From: Anaerolineaceae bacterium
GTDB taxonomy: Bacteria; Chloroflexota; Anaerolineae; Anaerolineales; Anaerolineaceae
Assembly (NCBI GenBank): GCA_029265815.1
Contig: JAJUGU010000007.1
Location: 41,061-105,060 of the forward strand
DNA: 64,000 bases
Direction: 5' to 3'
Below, one piece after another: positions 8,416 to 15,660 of this stretch. The translations under genes were made by a program, and so were the position numbers. The notes below the pieces were generated by a model. The model saw only the letters and a program-made list of their open reading frames with translations. It was not told the origin of the DNA and did not search any database. Positions within the stretch are counted from its first letter, which is position 1; every line of letters begins with the position of its first letter.

Positions 8416-9027
8416 ATGAGCCAAATCTCAGATAAAGATATCCATGACATTGTGGTAAGAGTAGTCAACCAGACGCTAGGCTTGAGCTCTTCCACATCTG
8501 CGATCAATGCTCCTGTTCCTTCAGCGACTTTATCAACGCAATCTCCTGTTGCACCTGAAAAGAAAACCGTGGCAATTGGCTCTGACCACGGGGGTGTTGA
8601 TTTAAAAAATATCCTTGTCAAAGAATTAACTGATTCTGGTTATGATGTGATCGACTGTGGAACCAATACCAAAGAAGCGGTCGATTATCCTGATATTGCA
8701 CTCGCTGTAGCCCGTCTGGTTTCAGAGGGCAAAGCCTGGCGCGGTGTCATCATCGACGGGGCGGGAATTGGTTCTTGCATGGCTGCAAACAAGGTGCCGG
8801 GCATTCGAGCGGCTCTGTGTTACGATCATTCCACTGCGGTCAACAGCAGAGAACATAATGATGCCAATGTGCTCACACTGGGTGCGGGTTTGATTGGTGT
8901 GAATCTGGCAAAGCAGATCCTTTCAACCTGGTTATCTGCAGAATTTGGTGGCGGCCGGCATGCAAAACGGGTGGATAAGATCATGGCAATCGAGAAGACA
9001 TTTCTCAAGGATGGAAAAGTATCATGA
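8416..9027 (+). CDS. rpiB: Ribose-5-phosphate isomerase B with N-terminal encapsulation peptide
   Basis: About 203 residues. Residues 50-200 are an RpiB/LacA domain (VAIGSDHGG, then [19 protein letters not shown] with the catalytic-type cysteine, and [17 protein letters not shown]). It interconverts ribose-5-phosphate and ribulose-5-phosphate. Residues 1-48 are not part of the enzyme: a short amphipathic helix ([18 protein letters not shown]) plus a Ser/Thr/Pro/Ala linker, the usual shape of a peptide that targets cargo to a microcompartment shell. A TTG at 8413 is an alternative start; GGAG at 8401 suits either. First gene of the operon; overlaps deoC by ATGA. Confidence 0.93.
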   Translation: MSQISDKDIHDIVVRVVNQTLGLSSSTSAINAPVPSATLSTQSPVAPEKKTVAIGSDHGGVDLKNILVKELTDSGYDVIDCGTNTKEAVDYPDIALAVARLVSEGKAWRGVIIDGAGIGSCMAANKVPGIRAALCYDHSTAVNSREHNDANVLTLGAGLIGVNLAKQILSTWLSAEFGGGRHAKRVDKIMAIEKTFLKDGKVS

Positions 9028-9947
9028 CGCTTGATATTAAGACAATTGAAACTCTGGTAGAGATCATCACTCGCGAGGTTTTGCTTGCGATGGTCGAACA
9101 GGAAGAAAAAGATAAAAATCCACAGGGTGCCACCTGTGTGGTTGAAGTGGCCAACGGCGTGAAAGTAAAAACCTGTTTTGACAACGCAGGTCACGTGGTC
9201 AGCGCAGGAGCAGAACGTTTAACCTCTACGGTGGGGGTCATTCCTGAAGATCGTTCGTTGGCCAGTATGATCGATCATACACTGCTCAAACCGGATGCGA
9301 CAAGTGACAAAATTGCGCAATTATGCTTTGAAGCGCGTAAATACCATTTTGCATCAGTGTGTGTTAACCCTACTCATGTCAAACTTTGCGCTGATCTGCT
9401 GCGCGATTCAGATGTAAAAGTGTGTACGGTAATTGGTTTTCCGCTAGGAGCGACATCACCTGAAGTAAAAGCATTCGAGACGCGCAATGCGCTGGAGAAT
9501 GGCGCGACCGAGATCGATATGGTGATCAATATCGGTGCTTTAAAGGCTGGTGAAACAGAACTGGTTGCGCGGGATATCCGCGGTGTGGTGGAAGTGGCCC
9601 ACGCTGCCAACGCACTGGTGAAGGTCATCATTGAGACCGCCCTGCTCACCGATGAAGAAAAAGTGGTAGCGTGTCTACTGGCAAAAGAAGCTGGCGCTGA
9701 TTTTGTAAAAACATCTACAGGGTTTTCGGGAGGCGGTGCCACCGTGCATGATGTTGAACTGATGCGCCGAACGGTGGGACCTGCTCTGGGTGTTAAAGCA
9801 TCGGGTGGAATTCATACCCATGAAGAAGCAGAGGCAATGGTCGCTGCAGGTGCTACACGAATTGGTGCCAGTGCCGGCGTGAAGATTATTCAGGCGGCAC
9901 CCGCTAACGAAAAAACGGCTGTGTCCACAGCAACCAGGGGCTACTGA
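9024..9947 (+). CDS. deoC: Deoxyribose-phosphate aldolase with N-terminal encapsulation peptide
   Basis: 307 residues against about 220-260 for free DeoC. The class I aldolase domain runs from about 75 to 295: [11 protein letters not shown], catalytic-type aspartate in [11 protein letters not shown] (about 165), Schiff-base lysine in DFVKTSTGF (about 229) and a second lysine in [10 protein letters not shown] (about 258). It cleaves 2-deoxyribose-5-phosphate to glyceraldehyde-3-phosphate and acetaldehyde. Residues 1-28 are an amphipathic helix ([19 protein letters not shown]) followed by about 45 residues of non-DeoC sequence, taken here as an encapsulation tag and linker. The acetaldehyde would feed the aldehyde dehydrogenase two genes on. 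Confidence 0.95.
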   Translation: MTLDIKTIETLVEIITREVLLAMVEQEEKDKNPQGATCVVEVANGVKVKTCFDNAGHVVSAGAERLTSTVGVIPEDRSLASMIDHTLLKPDATSDKIAQLCFEARKYHFASVCVNPTHVKLCADLLRDSDVKVCTVIGFPLGATSPEVKAFETRNALENGATEIDMVINIGALKAGETELVARDIRGVVEVAHAANALVKVIIETALLTDEEKVVACLLAKEAGADFVKTSTGFSGGGATVHDVELMRRTVGPALGVKASGGIHTHEEAEAMVAAGATRIGASAGVKIIQAAPANEKTAVSTATRGY

Positions 9948-9959
9948 GCGGAGGGTATT

Positions 9960-10250
9960 ATGCTAATTGCGCGCGTAATCGGTACAACTGTCTCAACCGT
10001 GAAAGATGAAAAATTGACCGGCCGAAAGCTGCTCATTGTCAGACAGACAGATGAGTTTGGTAACGCTGTTGGAAAGCCTTTTGTTGCGATCGACACAGTG
10101 GACGCAGGGGTGGGCGACCTGGTGTTGACGGCTGCGGGTTCCAGTGCGCGTCAAACCTCGATTACAAAAGACACACCTGTTGACGCGGTGATCATGGCAA
10201 TGATCGATTCTCTTGAAGTCGATGGAACGGTGACTTTCAGAAAGAGTTGA
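9960..10250 (+). CDS. BMC-P shell vertex protein (EutN/CcmL family), copy 1
   Basis: 96-residue pentameric shell protein that closes the vertices of a bacterial microcompartment. It starts with the family pattern MLIARVIGTTVSTVKDEKL and has LLIVRQ, VAIDTVDAGVGDLVL and a C-terminal IMAMIDSLE segment. A GGAGGG ribosome binding site precedes ATG 9960. It lies between deoC and the aldehyde dehydrogenase. Two further paralogues close the operon (14005 and 14334), so three different vertex proteins are made. Confidence 0.95.
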   Translation: MLIARVIGTTVSTVKDEKLTGRKLLIVRQTDEFGNAVGKPFVAIDTVDAGVGDLVLTAAGSSARQTSITKDTPVDAVIMAMIDSLEVDGTVTFRKS

Positions 10251-10256
10251 TGATCT

Positions 10257-11717
10257 ATGAGCATTTTTGATCAGGACCTGGTTTCTATTCAAGAAGCGCG
10301 AGAACTGGCCGGCCAGGCGTTCGATGCCTGGAAAATCTGGGCGAAGGCATCGCAGGAACAGGTTGACCGGGTATGCAGCGCTATGGCTGAGGCGGCGTTC
10401 AATGCTGCAGACCGCCTTGGAAGAATGGCGCATGAAGAAACCGGTTATGGGGTGGCTGATCATAAAAGATTGAAGAATGAATTTGCTGCAAAAGCGGTAT
10501 GGGAAAGTATCAAGGATATTAAAACTGTGGGTGTGATCGGGCGAGACGATCAAAAACGGATTTACGAGATCGCCTGGCCAATGGGGGTCATCGCAGCTTT
10601 GACGCCGAGCACCAATCCCACCTCAACGGTGATCTACAAAACTCTCATTTCAGTCAAGGCCAGAGATGCAATTGTCATTGCTCCGCATCCTTCTGCTGTG
10701 CAGTGCTGCAACGAGACCGCAGCGTTGCTGGCCAAAGTGGCTGAAGAAACCGGCGCACCCCGTGGATTGATCTCTTGTATGCGTCACGTGAGTCTGCAGG
10801 GCACACAGGAACTGATGAATCATAAATATGTGGCCCTGATTCTGGCTACCGGCGGAACACCCATGGTGCGCGCGGCACATTCCACAGGAAAACCGGCGTA
10901 CGGCGTGGGACCGGGCAACGTGCCTGTATATGTGGACCGCTCCGCAGATATCGAACAGGCTGCCCGGTACATCGTGGCAAGCAAATCGTTTGATTGCTCT
11001 ACCATCTGTGCTTCAGAGCAATCTGTGGTGGCTGATAAACCGATTGCCGCTCAATTGAAGCGCAGGATGGAACAGGAAGGTGCTTATTTTGTAGATGACC
11101 ATCAGGCCGGGTTGCTGCGCCAGATCCTTTTTACTCCCGAAGGCGGCATGATCCCTGCCACGGTAGGAAAACCAGCCGCATACCTGGCTGCCCTGGCTGG
11201 CTTTAAGGTTCCTGCTGGAACACGGGTGCTGGTTGCCCGGTTAAGTCGGGTAGGTAAAGAAGAACCCCTTTCGCGTGAAAAACTGACCACTGTGCTTGGC
11301 TGGTATGAAGAAGACGGATGGGAGGCCGGTTGTGACCGTTGTATTGAATTGATTCAATTTGGCGGACGGGGTCACAGCCTGGTGATCCATGCCACTGACG
11401 AAAAGGTCATCATGGCATTTGGGTTGGAAAAACCTGTATTTCGCATCACGGTTAATACCATGTCCACACTGGGTGCTATTGGGTTAACAACCGGCTTAAT
11501 GCCCTCGCTTACCCTCGGAGCAGGTGGGGTCGGTGGTTCGATCACTGGAGATAACATCACTGCTTATCATTTGTTTAATGTAAAACGCTTAGCCTATGAA
11601 TTGTCTGCTCCTCCGCCTGCCGCATTAACTGCTGGCAATGAGAAATTAATGATTTCTGCCAGTGAGATTGAAGCGGTTGTGCGTAGTGTTGTGGAAGAAA
11701 TTCTTAAAATCAAATAA
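10257..11717 (+). CDS. CoA-acylating aldehyde dehydrogenase of the microcompartment (PduP/EutE-like)
   Basis: 486 residues. It would oxidise acetaldehyde from DeoC to acetyl-CoA with NAD. Visible: the CoA/NAD-binding core with GVIAALTPSTNPTSTV, VALILATGGTPMVRAA, GVGPGNVPVYVD, and the catalytic-type cysteine in SFDCSTICASEQ (Cys about 251). The C-terminus has an extra segment of about 30 residues ending in an amphipathic helix (SASEIEAVVRSVVEEILKIK), which looks like a cargo-targeting tail and resembles the N-terminal helices of the RpiB and DeoC encoded here. No phosphotransacylase or alcohol dehydrogenase is encoded in this operon, so CoA and NAD would have to be recycled by enzymes from elsewhere. 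Confidence 0.93.
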   Translation: MSIFDQDLVSIQEARELAGQAFDAWKIWAKASQEQVDRVCSAMAEAAFNAADRLGRMAHEETGYGVADHKRLKNEFAAKAVWESIKDIKTVGVIGRDDQKRIYEIAWPMGVIAALTPSTNPTSTVIYKTLISVKARDAIVIAPHPSAVQCCNETAALLAKVAEETGAPRGLISCMRHVSLQGTQELMNHKYVALILATGGTPMVRAAHSTGKPAYGVGPGNVPVYVDRSADIEQAARYIVASKSFDCSTICASEQSVVADKPIAAQLKRRMEQEGAYFVDDHQAGLLRQILFTPEGGMIPATVGKPAAYLAALAGFKVPAGTRVLVARLSRVGKEEPLSREKLTTVLGWYEEDGWEAGCDRCIELIQFGGRGHSLVIHATDEKVIMAFGLEKPVFRITVNTMSTLGAIGLTTGLMPSLTLGAGGVGGSITGDNITAYHLFNVKRLAYELSAPPPAALTAGNEKLMISASEIEAVVRSVVEEILKIK

Positions 11718-11750
11718 TCAGATTAAATGAACTGAAGAAAGGAATGAACA

Positions 11751-12080
11751 ATGGCATTAGATACAGGATTGATCGCGTTGGGAATGGTCGAGACCCGAGG
11801 ACTGGTCGGCGCAGTAGAAGCTGCCGATGCGATGGTCAAAGCGGCAAATGTTGTTTTGATCGGATCAGAGTATGTCGGTGGCGGTTATGTGACCGTTATG
11901 GTGCGCGGTGATGTGGGTGCGGTTAAAGCCGCAACCGATGCCGGCGCAGCTGCGGCAAAACGCGTGGGCGAACTGGTTTCTGTGCATGTGATTCCACGCC
12001 CGCACCAGGATGTTGAAATGATCCTGCCACAGAATACCAAGGGAAGCATCGGCGGCCACTCTGCTGAAATCAAGAAATAA
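11751..12080 (+). CDS. BMC-H hexameric shell protein
   Basis: 109 residues, a single BMC domain: [28 protein letters not shown], then pore-loop region [20 protein letters not shown] and a C-terminal extension of about 25 residues. It is the only BMC-H gene in the operon, so it should form the bulk of the shell facets. Start ATG 11751 follows GAAAGGAAT. The sequence around the pore (YVGGGY) is more Gly-rich than usual, which may affect what crosses the shell. Confidence 0.95.
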   Translation: MALDTGLIALGMVETRGLVGAVEAADAMVKAANVVLIGSEYVGGGYVTVMVRGDVGAVKAATDAGAAAAKRVGELVSVHVIPRPHQDVEMILPQNTKGSIGGHSAEIKK

Positions 12081-12094
12081 CACGGACTGCCCTC

Positions 12095-12961
12095 GTGGAT
12101 GCAGCAATTAATAAAACCGCGGGAGCTGACCCGGAAGGTTGGCTTTCACGTGCCGAACATCTCATCCATCTAAACCCTGACGGGATGGCCCCTGTGCTCG
12201 ATACCATTCCTGAAGGCCCGTTGAGGGTTGGAGTGGATCTTGGCACGGCTTATACCGTGATTGTGGCTCTGGATTCCGATGGAAATCTGCTGGCCGGAGA
12301 ATATCAATTTGCCCAGGTGGTTCGAGATGGTCTGGTGGTTGATTACTTCGGGGCTGTCGACCTTCTGCGTTCATTAAAAAACCGACTGGAAACACGTCTT
12401 GGCAGGAAAATCACCCATGCCGCTTCCGCTTACCCGCCAGGTGTGGCAAAGGCTGAGGTTAGAGCCACCGCCAATGTGGTTGAAGCTGCAGATATGTCCT
12501 GTCAATATTTAATTGACGAACCGACTGCAGCGAATCATGTGTTGCAGCAGAAAGAGGGTGCTATCGTTGATGTGGGTGGAGGTACAACGGGTATCTCGAT
12601 CCTAAAAGAAGGCCGCGTTGTATACACTGCCGACGAACCGACAGGCGGCACTCATTTTTCGCTGGTCATTGCCGGGGCAACGGGATTAAGCTTTGAAGAT
12701 GCCGAAGTGTTGAAACGCACTCCATCTGAACAGGCCAGGCTATTTCCGATCGTGCGCCCCGTAATGGAAAAAGTGGGCACTATCGTTGAACGGCATATCC
12801 GCGGTTATGATGTTCCGACGATCACCCTGGTGGGAGGAACAGCGCTCTTCCCAGGAATAGGTGCGGTAATAGAAGAAATAACCGGGACTCCCACGAGGGT
12901 TCCAGCACACCCGCTGTTTATCACACCGATCGGAATTGCATTGCACGACCACGCAGAGTAA
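12095..12961 (+). CDS. eutJ: EutJ-like actin/Hsp70-fold protein
   Basis: 288 residues of the ASKHA ATPase fold: phosphate-1 loop GVDLGTAYTVIVALD (about 46-60), region VVRDGLVVDYFGA typical of EutJ, phosphate-2 DVGGGTTGISIL and adenosine motif TLVGGTALFPGIG. EutJ proteins are found in ethanolamine and related microcompartment operons and are presumed to be chaperones or assembly factors; the exact role is unproven. The start is GTG 12095 without a clear ribosome binding site, 14 bp after the BMC-H gene. The unrelated-looking 45-residue N-terminus is normal for EutJ. Confidence 0.85.
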   Translation: MDAAINKTAGADPEGWLSRAEHLIHLNPDGMAPVLDTIPEGPLRVGVDLGTAYTVIVALDSDGNLLAGEYQFAQVVRDGLVVDYFGAVDLLRSLKNRLETRLGRKITHAASAYPPGVAKAEVRATANVVEAADMSCQYLIDEPTAANHVLQQKEGAIVDVGGGTTGISILKEGRVVYTADEPTGGTHFSLVIAGATGLSFEDAEVLKRTPSEQARLFPIVRPVMEKVGTIVERHIRGYDVPTITLVGGTALFPGIGAVIEEITGTPTRVPAHPLFITPIGIALHDHAE

Positions 12962-12975
12962 GAAAAGGAGGCCGA

Positions 12976-13602
12976 ATGGCTGAAGAGTTTTCATTACGTT
13001 GTTATTGTTTTATTGACCGTATGCAGGCACAATATGCCGCCTTTGTTGGAACGATCACCCAGGGTGATCTACCTGTGGAAGGAATGGCTGCCCTTTATGT
13101 GGAAATGGCTCCAGGGAATGAAGTGTTTCGTGTAGTTGATATTGCAGTAAAAGCCACAGAATCAAGACCTGGTGCGCAGATCGTTGAACGAGAGTTTGGC
13201 ATGTTTGAAGTTCATTCGCTCAACCAGGCCGCTGTTCTCGAGGCCGGGCAGGTTGTGCTCGACAGGCTGGGAATGAAAATGGAAGACCGCATCAAACCGG
13301 AAGTGGTTTCCACTCAGGTGATCACCCGCATTGATCCTTACCAGACACAGCTGATCAACCGTTTCAGGCGTGGCAGTATGATCGTTCCTGGAGAGACCAT
13401 GCTGGTTCTCGAATGTGCTCCAGCAGCATACATTAACTATGCTGTCAATGAAGCAGAAAAAAAGGCGAACATCAAGTTAATTCATATTTCTTCAGTTGGA
13501 AGATTTGGCAGGATGTGGTTGTCGGGCAGTGAAGCAGAGATCGTCACCGCCAAAAATGCTGCCGTGACGGCCTTAGAAAACCTCGAAGGAATACGCGGGT
13601 AA
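12976..13602 (+). CDS. BMC-T tandem-domain shell protein, CsoS1D/CcmP-like
   Basis: 208 residues with two BMC domains that form pseudohexameric trimers. The sequence matches the CsoS1D/CcmP style (QGDLPVEGMAALYVEMAPG, VEREFGMFEVHSLNQA, and in domain two RFRRGSMIVPGETML, NEAEKKANIKL). Known members stack as double trimers with a gated central pore. It is the only BMC-T in the operon. A strong AAAAGGAGG ribosome binding site precedes the ATG. Such proteins are thought to admit larger substrates or cofactors, which would suit phosphorylated pentoses or NAD/CoA. Confidence 0.9.
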   Translation: MAEEFSLRCYCFIDRMQAQYAAFVGTITQGDLPVEGMAALYVEMAPGNEVFRVVDIAVKATESRPGAQIVEREFGMFEVHSLNQAAVLEAGQVVLDRLGMKMEDRIKPEVVSTQVITRIDPYQTQLINRFRRGSMIVPGETMLVLECAPAAYINYAVNEAEKKANIKLIHISSVGRFGRMWLSGSEAEIVTAKNAAVTALENLEGIRG

Positions 13603-13638
13603 CAGAAATGCACTTTCCGCTCATGAATGGAGAGGTTT

Positions 13639-14001
13639 ATGGCGAAACAATTTTTTACAGAACGTGACATTGAAGACATGGTCAAACGCGGCCAGATGAC
13701 TCTTGAAATGACCAATGATGTTGTGCTGACGGAACTGGCTTATGAAAAAGCAGAACGATTGGGCCTCAAGCTCTTACAGCCGCATCAATTACCACCAGCT
13801 GCCCCAGTACGCCCGTATCTTTCGCAGGCAAAAGCAAGCGCGACTGAATCCTGTTCAAGTTGTGACCACAATTACACAAGCGATACAGACCTGCGTCAGC
13901 GCATTCGCGATTCAGTAAAAGCAAGACTGGGAAATCAGATCGATGACGCGCTACTCGAGACAATCATCACCTGGGTGCTGAATAACGTGGGAGTTAAATA
14001 G
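13639..14001 (+). CDS. Unrecognised microcompartment-associated protein
   Basis: About 120 residues. I do not recognise an enzyme family. N-terminal part (about 1-45) is a compact helical segment (FTERDIEDMVKRGQMTLEM) ending in AYEKAERLGLKLL, then a Pro-rich linker, a CSSC cysteine pair near residues 73-76, and a C-terminal amphipathic helix (DDALLETIITWVLNNVGVK). That last helix resembles the targeting helices of the cargo enzymes here, so the protein may be cargo, adaptor or scaffold. ATG 13639 is preceded by GGAG at six bases; ATG 13627 upstream has no ribosome binding site. It lies between the BMC-T and the last two BMC-P genes. Confidence 0.75.
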   Translation: MAKQFFTERDIEDMVKRGQMTLEMTNDVVLTELAYEKAERLGLKLLQPHQLPPAAPVRPYLSQAKASATESCSSCDHNYTSDTDLRQRIRDSVKARLGNQIDDALLETIITWVLNNVGVK

Positions 14002-14004
14002 ATT

Positions 14005-14325
14005 ATGCTGCTTGGGCGGGTTAAGGGCACTGCTGTGGCCACAGTAAAATATTCGGGAACGGAAGGATTGAAATTGCTTGTGGTCCAACCGCTTAACCGT
14101 AAACTGGAACCAGTTGGGGGGGTACAGGTAGCGGTGGATGTGGTGCAGGCAGGACCGGGAGATCTGTGTGTCATGGTGCGATCGCGTGAAGCTGCACTTG
14201 CCATGCCCGAGATCAAATTTGTGCCGGTTGACTTAGCCCTCGTGGGCATTGTGGATGAACTTAAAGTTAAACCAGATGGTGAATTTGACCTGGTTATGAA
14301 AACAGGGATCAATCATTATTCGTAG
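14005..14325 (+). CDS. BMC-P shell vertex protein (EutN/CcmL family), copy 2
   Basis: 106 residues. The pattern MLLGRVKGTAVATVKYSGTE, LLVVQPLNRKLEP, VAVDVVQAGPGDLCVM and VGIVDEL is that of the pentameric EutN/CcmL vertex proteins. It begins 3 bp after the preceding gene. Compared with copies 1 and 3 it carries a different central strand (CVMVRSREAALAMPEIKF) and a longer C-terminus, so it is a diverged paralogue, not a recent duplicate. Confidence 0.95.
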   Translation: MLLGRVKGTAVATVKYSGTEGLKLLVVQPLNRKLEPVGGVQVAVDVVQAGPGDLCVMVRSREAALAMPEIKFVPVDLALVGIVDELKVKPDGEFDLVMKTGINHYS

Positions 14326-14333
14326 GACGGCTT

Positions 14334-14603
14334 ATGATCATTGGTAAAGTCACTGGCACAGTGGTCACTACTATCAGTCACTCGCATTATAAAAATCGCC
14401 GGCTGCTGGTGGTGCAACCGCTTGTCACCGAGGGTGACCCCATCGAAGAGGATTTTATTGCATTAGATAACACACATGCGGGTATTGGCGACACTGTGCT
14501 GGTAAATCGAGAAGGCGGCGGAGCCCGGCAGGTGATGAACAACCCAGATGCCTGCGTCATATCTGTCATCGTGGGGATTATTGATTCGGTCACCTTGGGA
14601 TGA
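14334..14603 (+). CDS. BMC-P shell vertex protein (EutN/CcmL family), copy 3
   Basis: 89 residues, the shortest of the three vertex proteins: MIIGKVTGTVVTTISHSHY, LLVVQPLVTEGDP, FIALDNTHAGIGDTVLV and VGIIDSV. It ends the microcompartment operon and is followed within 90 bp by a terminator. Three BMC-P paralogues per operon are known for several metabolosomes and may give mixed vertices or different contacts with cargo. Confidence 0.95.
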   Translation: MIIGKVTGTVVTTISHSHYKNRRLLVVQPLVTEGDPIEEDFIALDNTHAGIGDTVLVNREGGGARQVMNNPDACVISVIVGIIDSVTLG

Positions 14604-14654
14604 TCATTTTGTCATAAAAATAGATCTTTATTCTTGTGTTATTTCTAAAACTAT

Positions 14655-14687
14655 AAACCAGTTCTCACTGTGGGGCTGGTTTTTTTC
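14655..14687 (+). terminator. Intrinsic terminator of the microcompartment operon
   Basis: AAACCAG (14655-14661) pairs with CTGGTTT (14676-14682), followed by TTTTTC. The loop can form an extra CAC/GTG pair. Confidence 0.8.
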
Positions 14688-14742
14688 ATTCATGTATATT
14701 CTCTAATTTATCAAAAAGGCTTTTACGGAGGAGTGGTTTTGG

Positions 14743-14794
14743 TGTAACATTGGTACATAAATTGTAACTAAATTGCCGTGAATCGCGTTACAAT
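14743..14794 (+). promoter_or_regulatory. Repeated TGTAAC boxes ahead of the two-component operon
   Basis: TGTAAC occurs at 14743 and 14763 (20 bp apart, two helical turns) and inverted as GTTACA at 14787. A -10-like TACAAT (14789-14794) has no matching -35 box. This is the layout of an activator-dependent promoter. The OmpR-type regulator encoded just downstream is the obvious candidate to bind here. The rest of the 278-bp gap holds the preceding terminator and nothing else I recognise. Confidence 0.4.
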
Positions 14795-14881
14795 TAATTC
14801 ATGTAGTCAAATTCACTTTCGTCTATCGTCATTGATATTATGTGAGTTCCGGTCATTCAGGTATAGGAACGAAGAGCATTT

Positions 14882-15649
14882 ATGGAAAATGCGAATATTC
14901 TGGTAGTAGAAGACGATGACAATGTGGCTCTAACAATTGAGCGATGCCTCAGGCGTGAGAACTACAAGGTAACGCTTGCCAGTTCCGGTGTTCAGGGGTT
15001 ACAGCTCGCCCGGCGCCGAATTCCAGACCTGGTGTTGCTCGATGTCGTTATGCCAGGTATGGATGGATTCACCGTATGCAAAGAAATGCGTTCAGACCCT
15101 GTTCTCTCAGAAGTGCCAATCATCTTTCTCACCGCGCGGTCCAAGGAGGATGACCGAATTGCAGGGTTCCTGGCCGGTGGAGATGACTATCTGGGCAAGC
15201 CATTTAATCTTGATGAATTAATGCTCCGTATTCGAGCAGTCTTACGCCGCACAAAAATTACTGCAAATAACATCCCCATTCAGGCCGTGGAAACACAATT
15301 ATCATCAAAGCCAGTGATCAATATGACCACTCCGGCGGTTAAGGAAGTAAAGATTAAGGGTTACACGCTGAATGTTCGTACTTTCGAATTAATAACCCCC
15401 AAAGGTTTGAAAATACTCTTAACCCCGGTCCAGTATGACCTTTTATTTCATTTTATGACTCACCCTGGAGAAATCTTCTCTCCATCAAGATTACTTGACG
15501 AAATCTGGGATTATCCTTCTGATGCGGGTTCGCCGGATCTTGTCAGGGTGCATATTAAAAACCTGCGCATGAGGATCGAAGAAGATCCCTCTTCTCCTAC
15601 CTTTATTGAGACGATCCCTGGTTACGGGTACACTGTCCGTCCAGAATAA
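14882..15649 (+). CDS. OmpR/PhoB-family response regulator
   Basis: 255 residues. The receiver domain (1-120) has ILVVEDDD, the phosphorylatable aspartate in DLVLLDVVMPGMDG (about 53), conserved threonine in IFLTARS and lysine in YLGKPF. A linker of about 45 residues is followed by a winged-helix DNA-binding domain (about 165-255; LTPVQYDLLFHFMTHPGEIF, then DLVRVHIKNLRMRIEEDP and GYGYTV). It would be phosphorylated by the histidine kinase encoded next. The stop codon overlaps a possible kinase start (TAATG). Confidence 0.95.
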   Translation: MENANILVVEDDDNVALTIERCLRRENYKVTLASSGVQGLQLARRRIPDLVLLDVVMPGMDGFTVCKEMRSDPVLSEVPIIFLTARSKEDDRIAGFLAGGDDYLGKPFNLDELMLRIRAVLRRTKITANNIPIQAVETQLSSKPVINMTTPAVKEVKIKGYTLNVRTFELITPKGLKILLTPVQYDLLFHFMTHPGEIFSPSRLLDEIWDYPSDAGSPDLVRVHIKNLRMRIEEDPSSPTFIETIPGYGYTVRPE

Positions 15650-15660
15650 TGGAGTTTTCG

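Noticed and set aside
9993..10553. 186-codon open frame on the minus strand
   Set aside because: It lies opposite the BMC-P and aldehyde dehydrogenase genes, has a composition (many His, Cys and Ser) typical of a shadow frame and no ribosome binding site.
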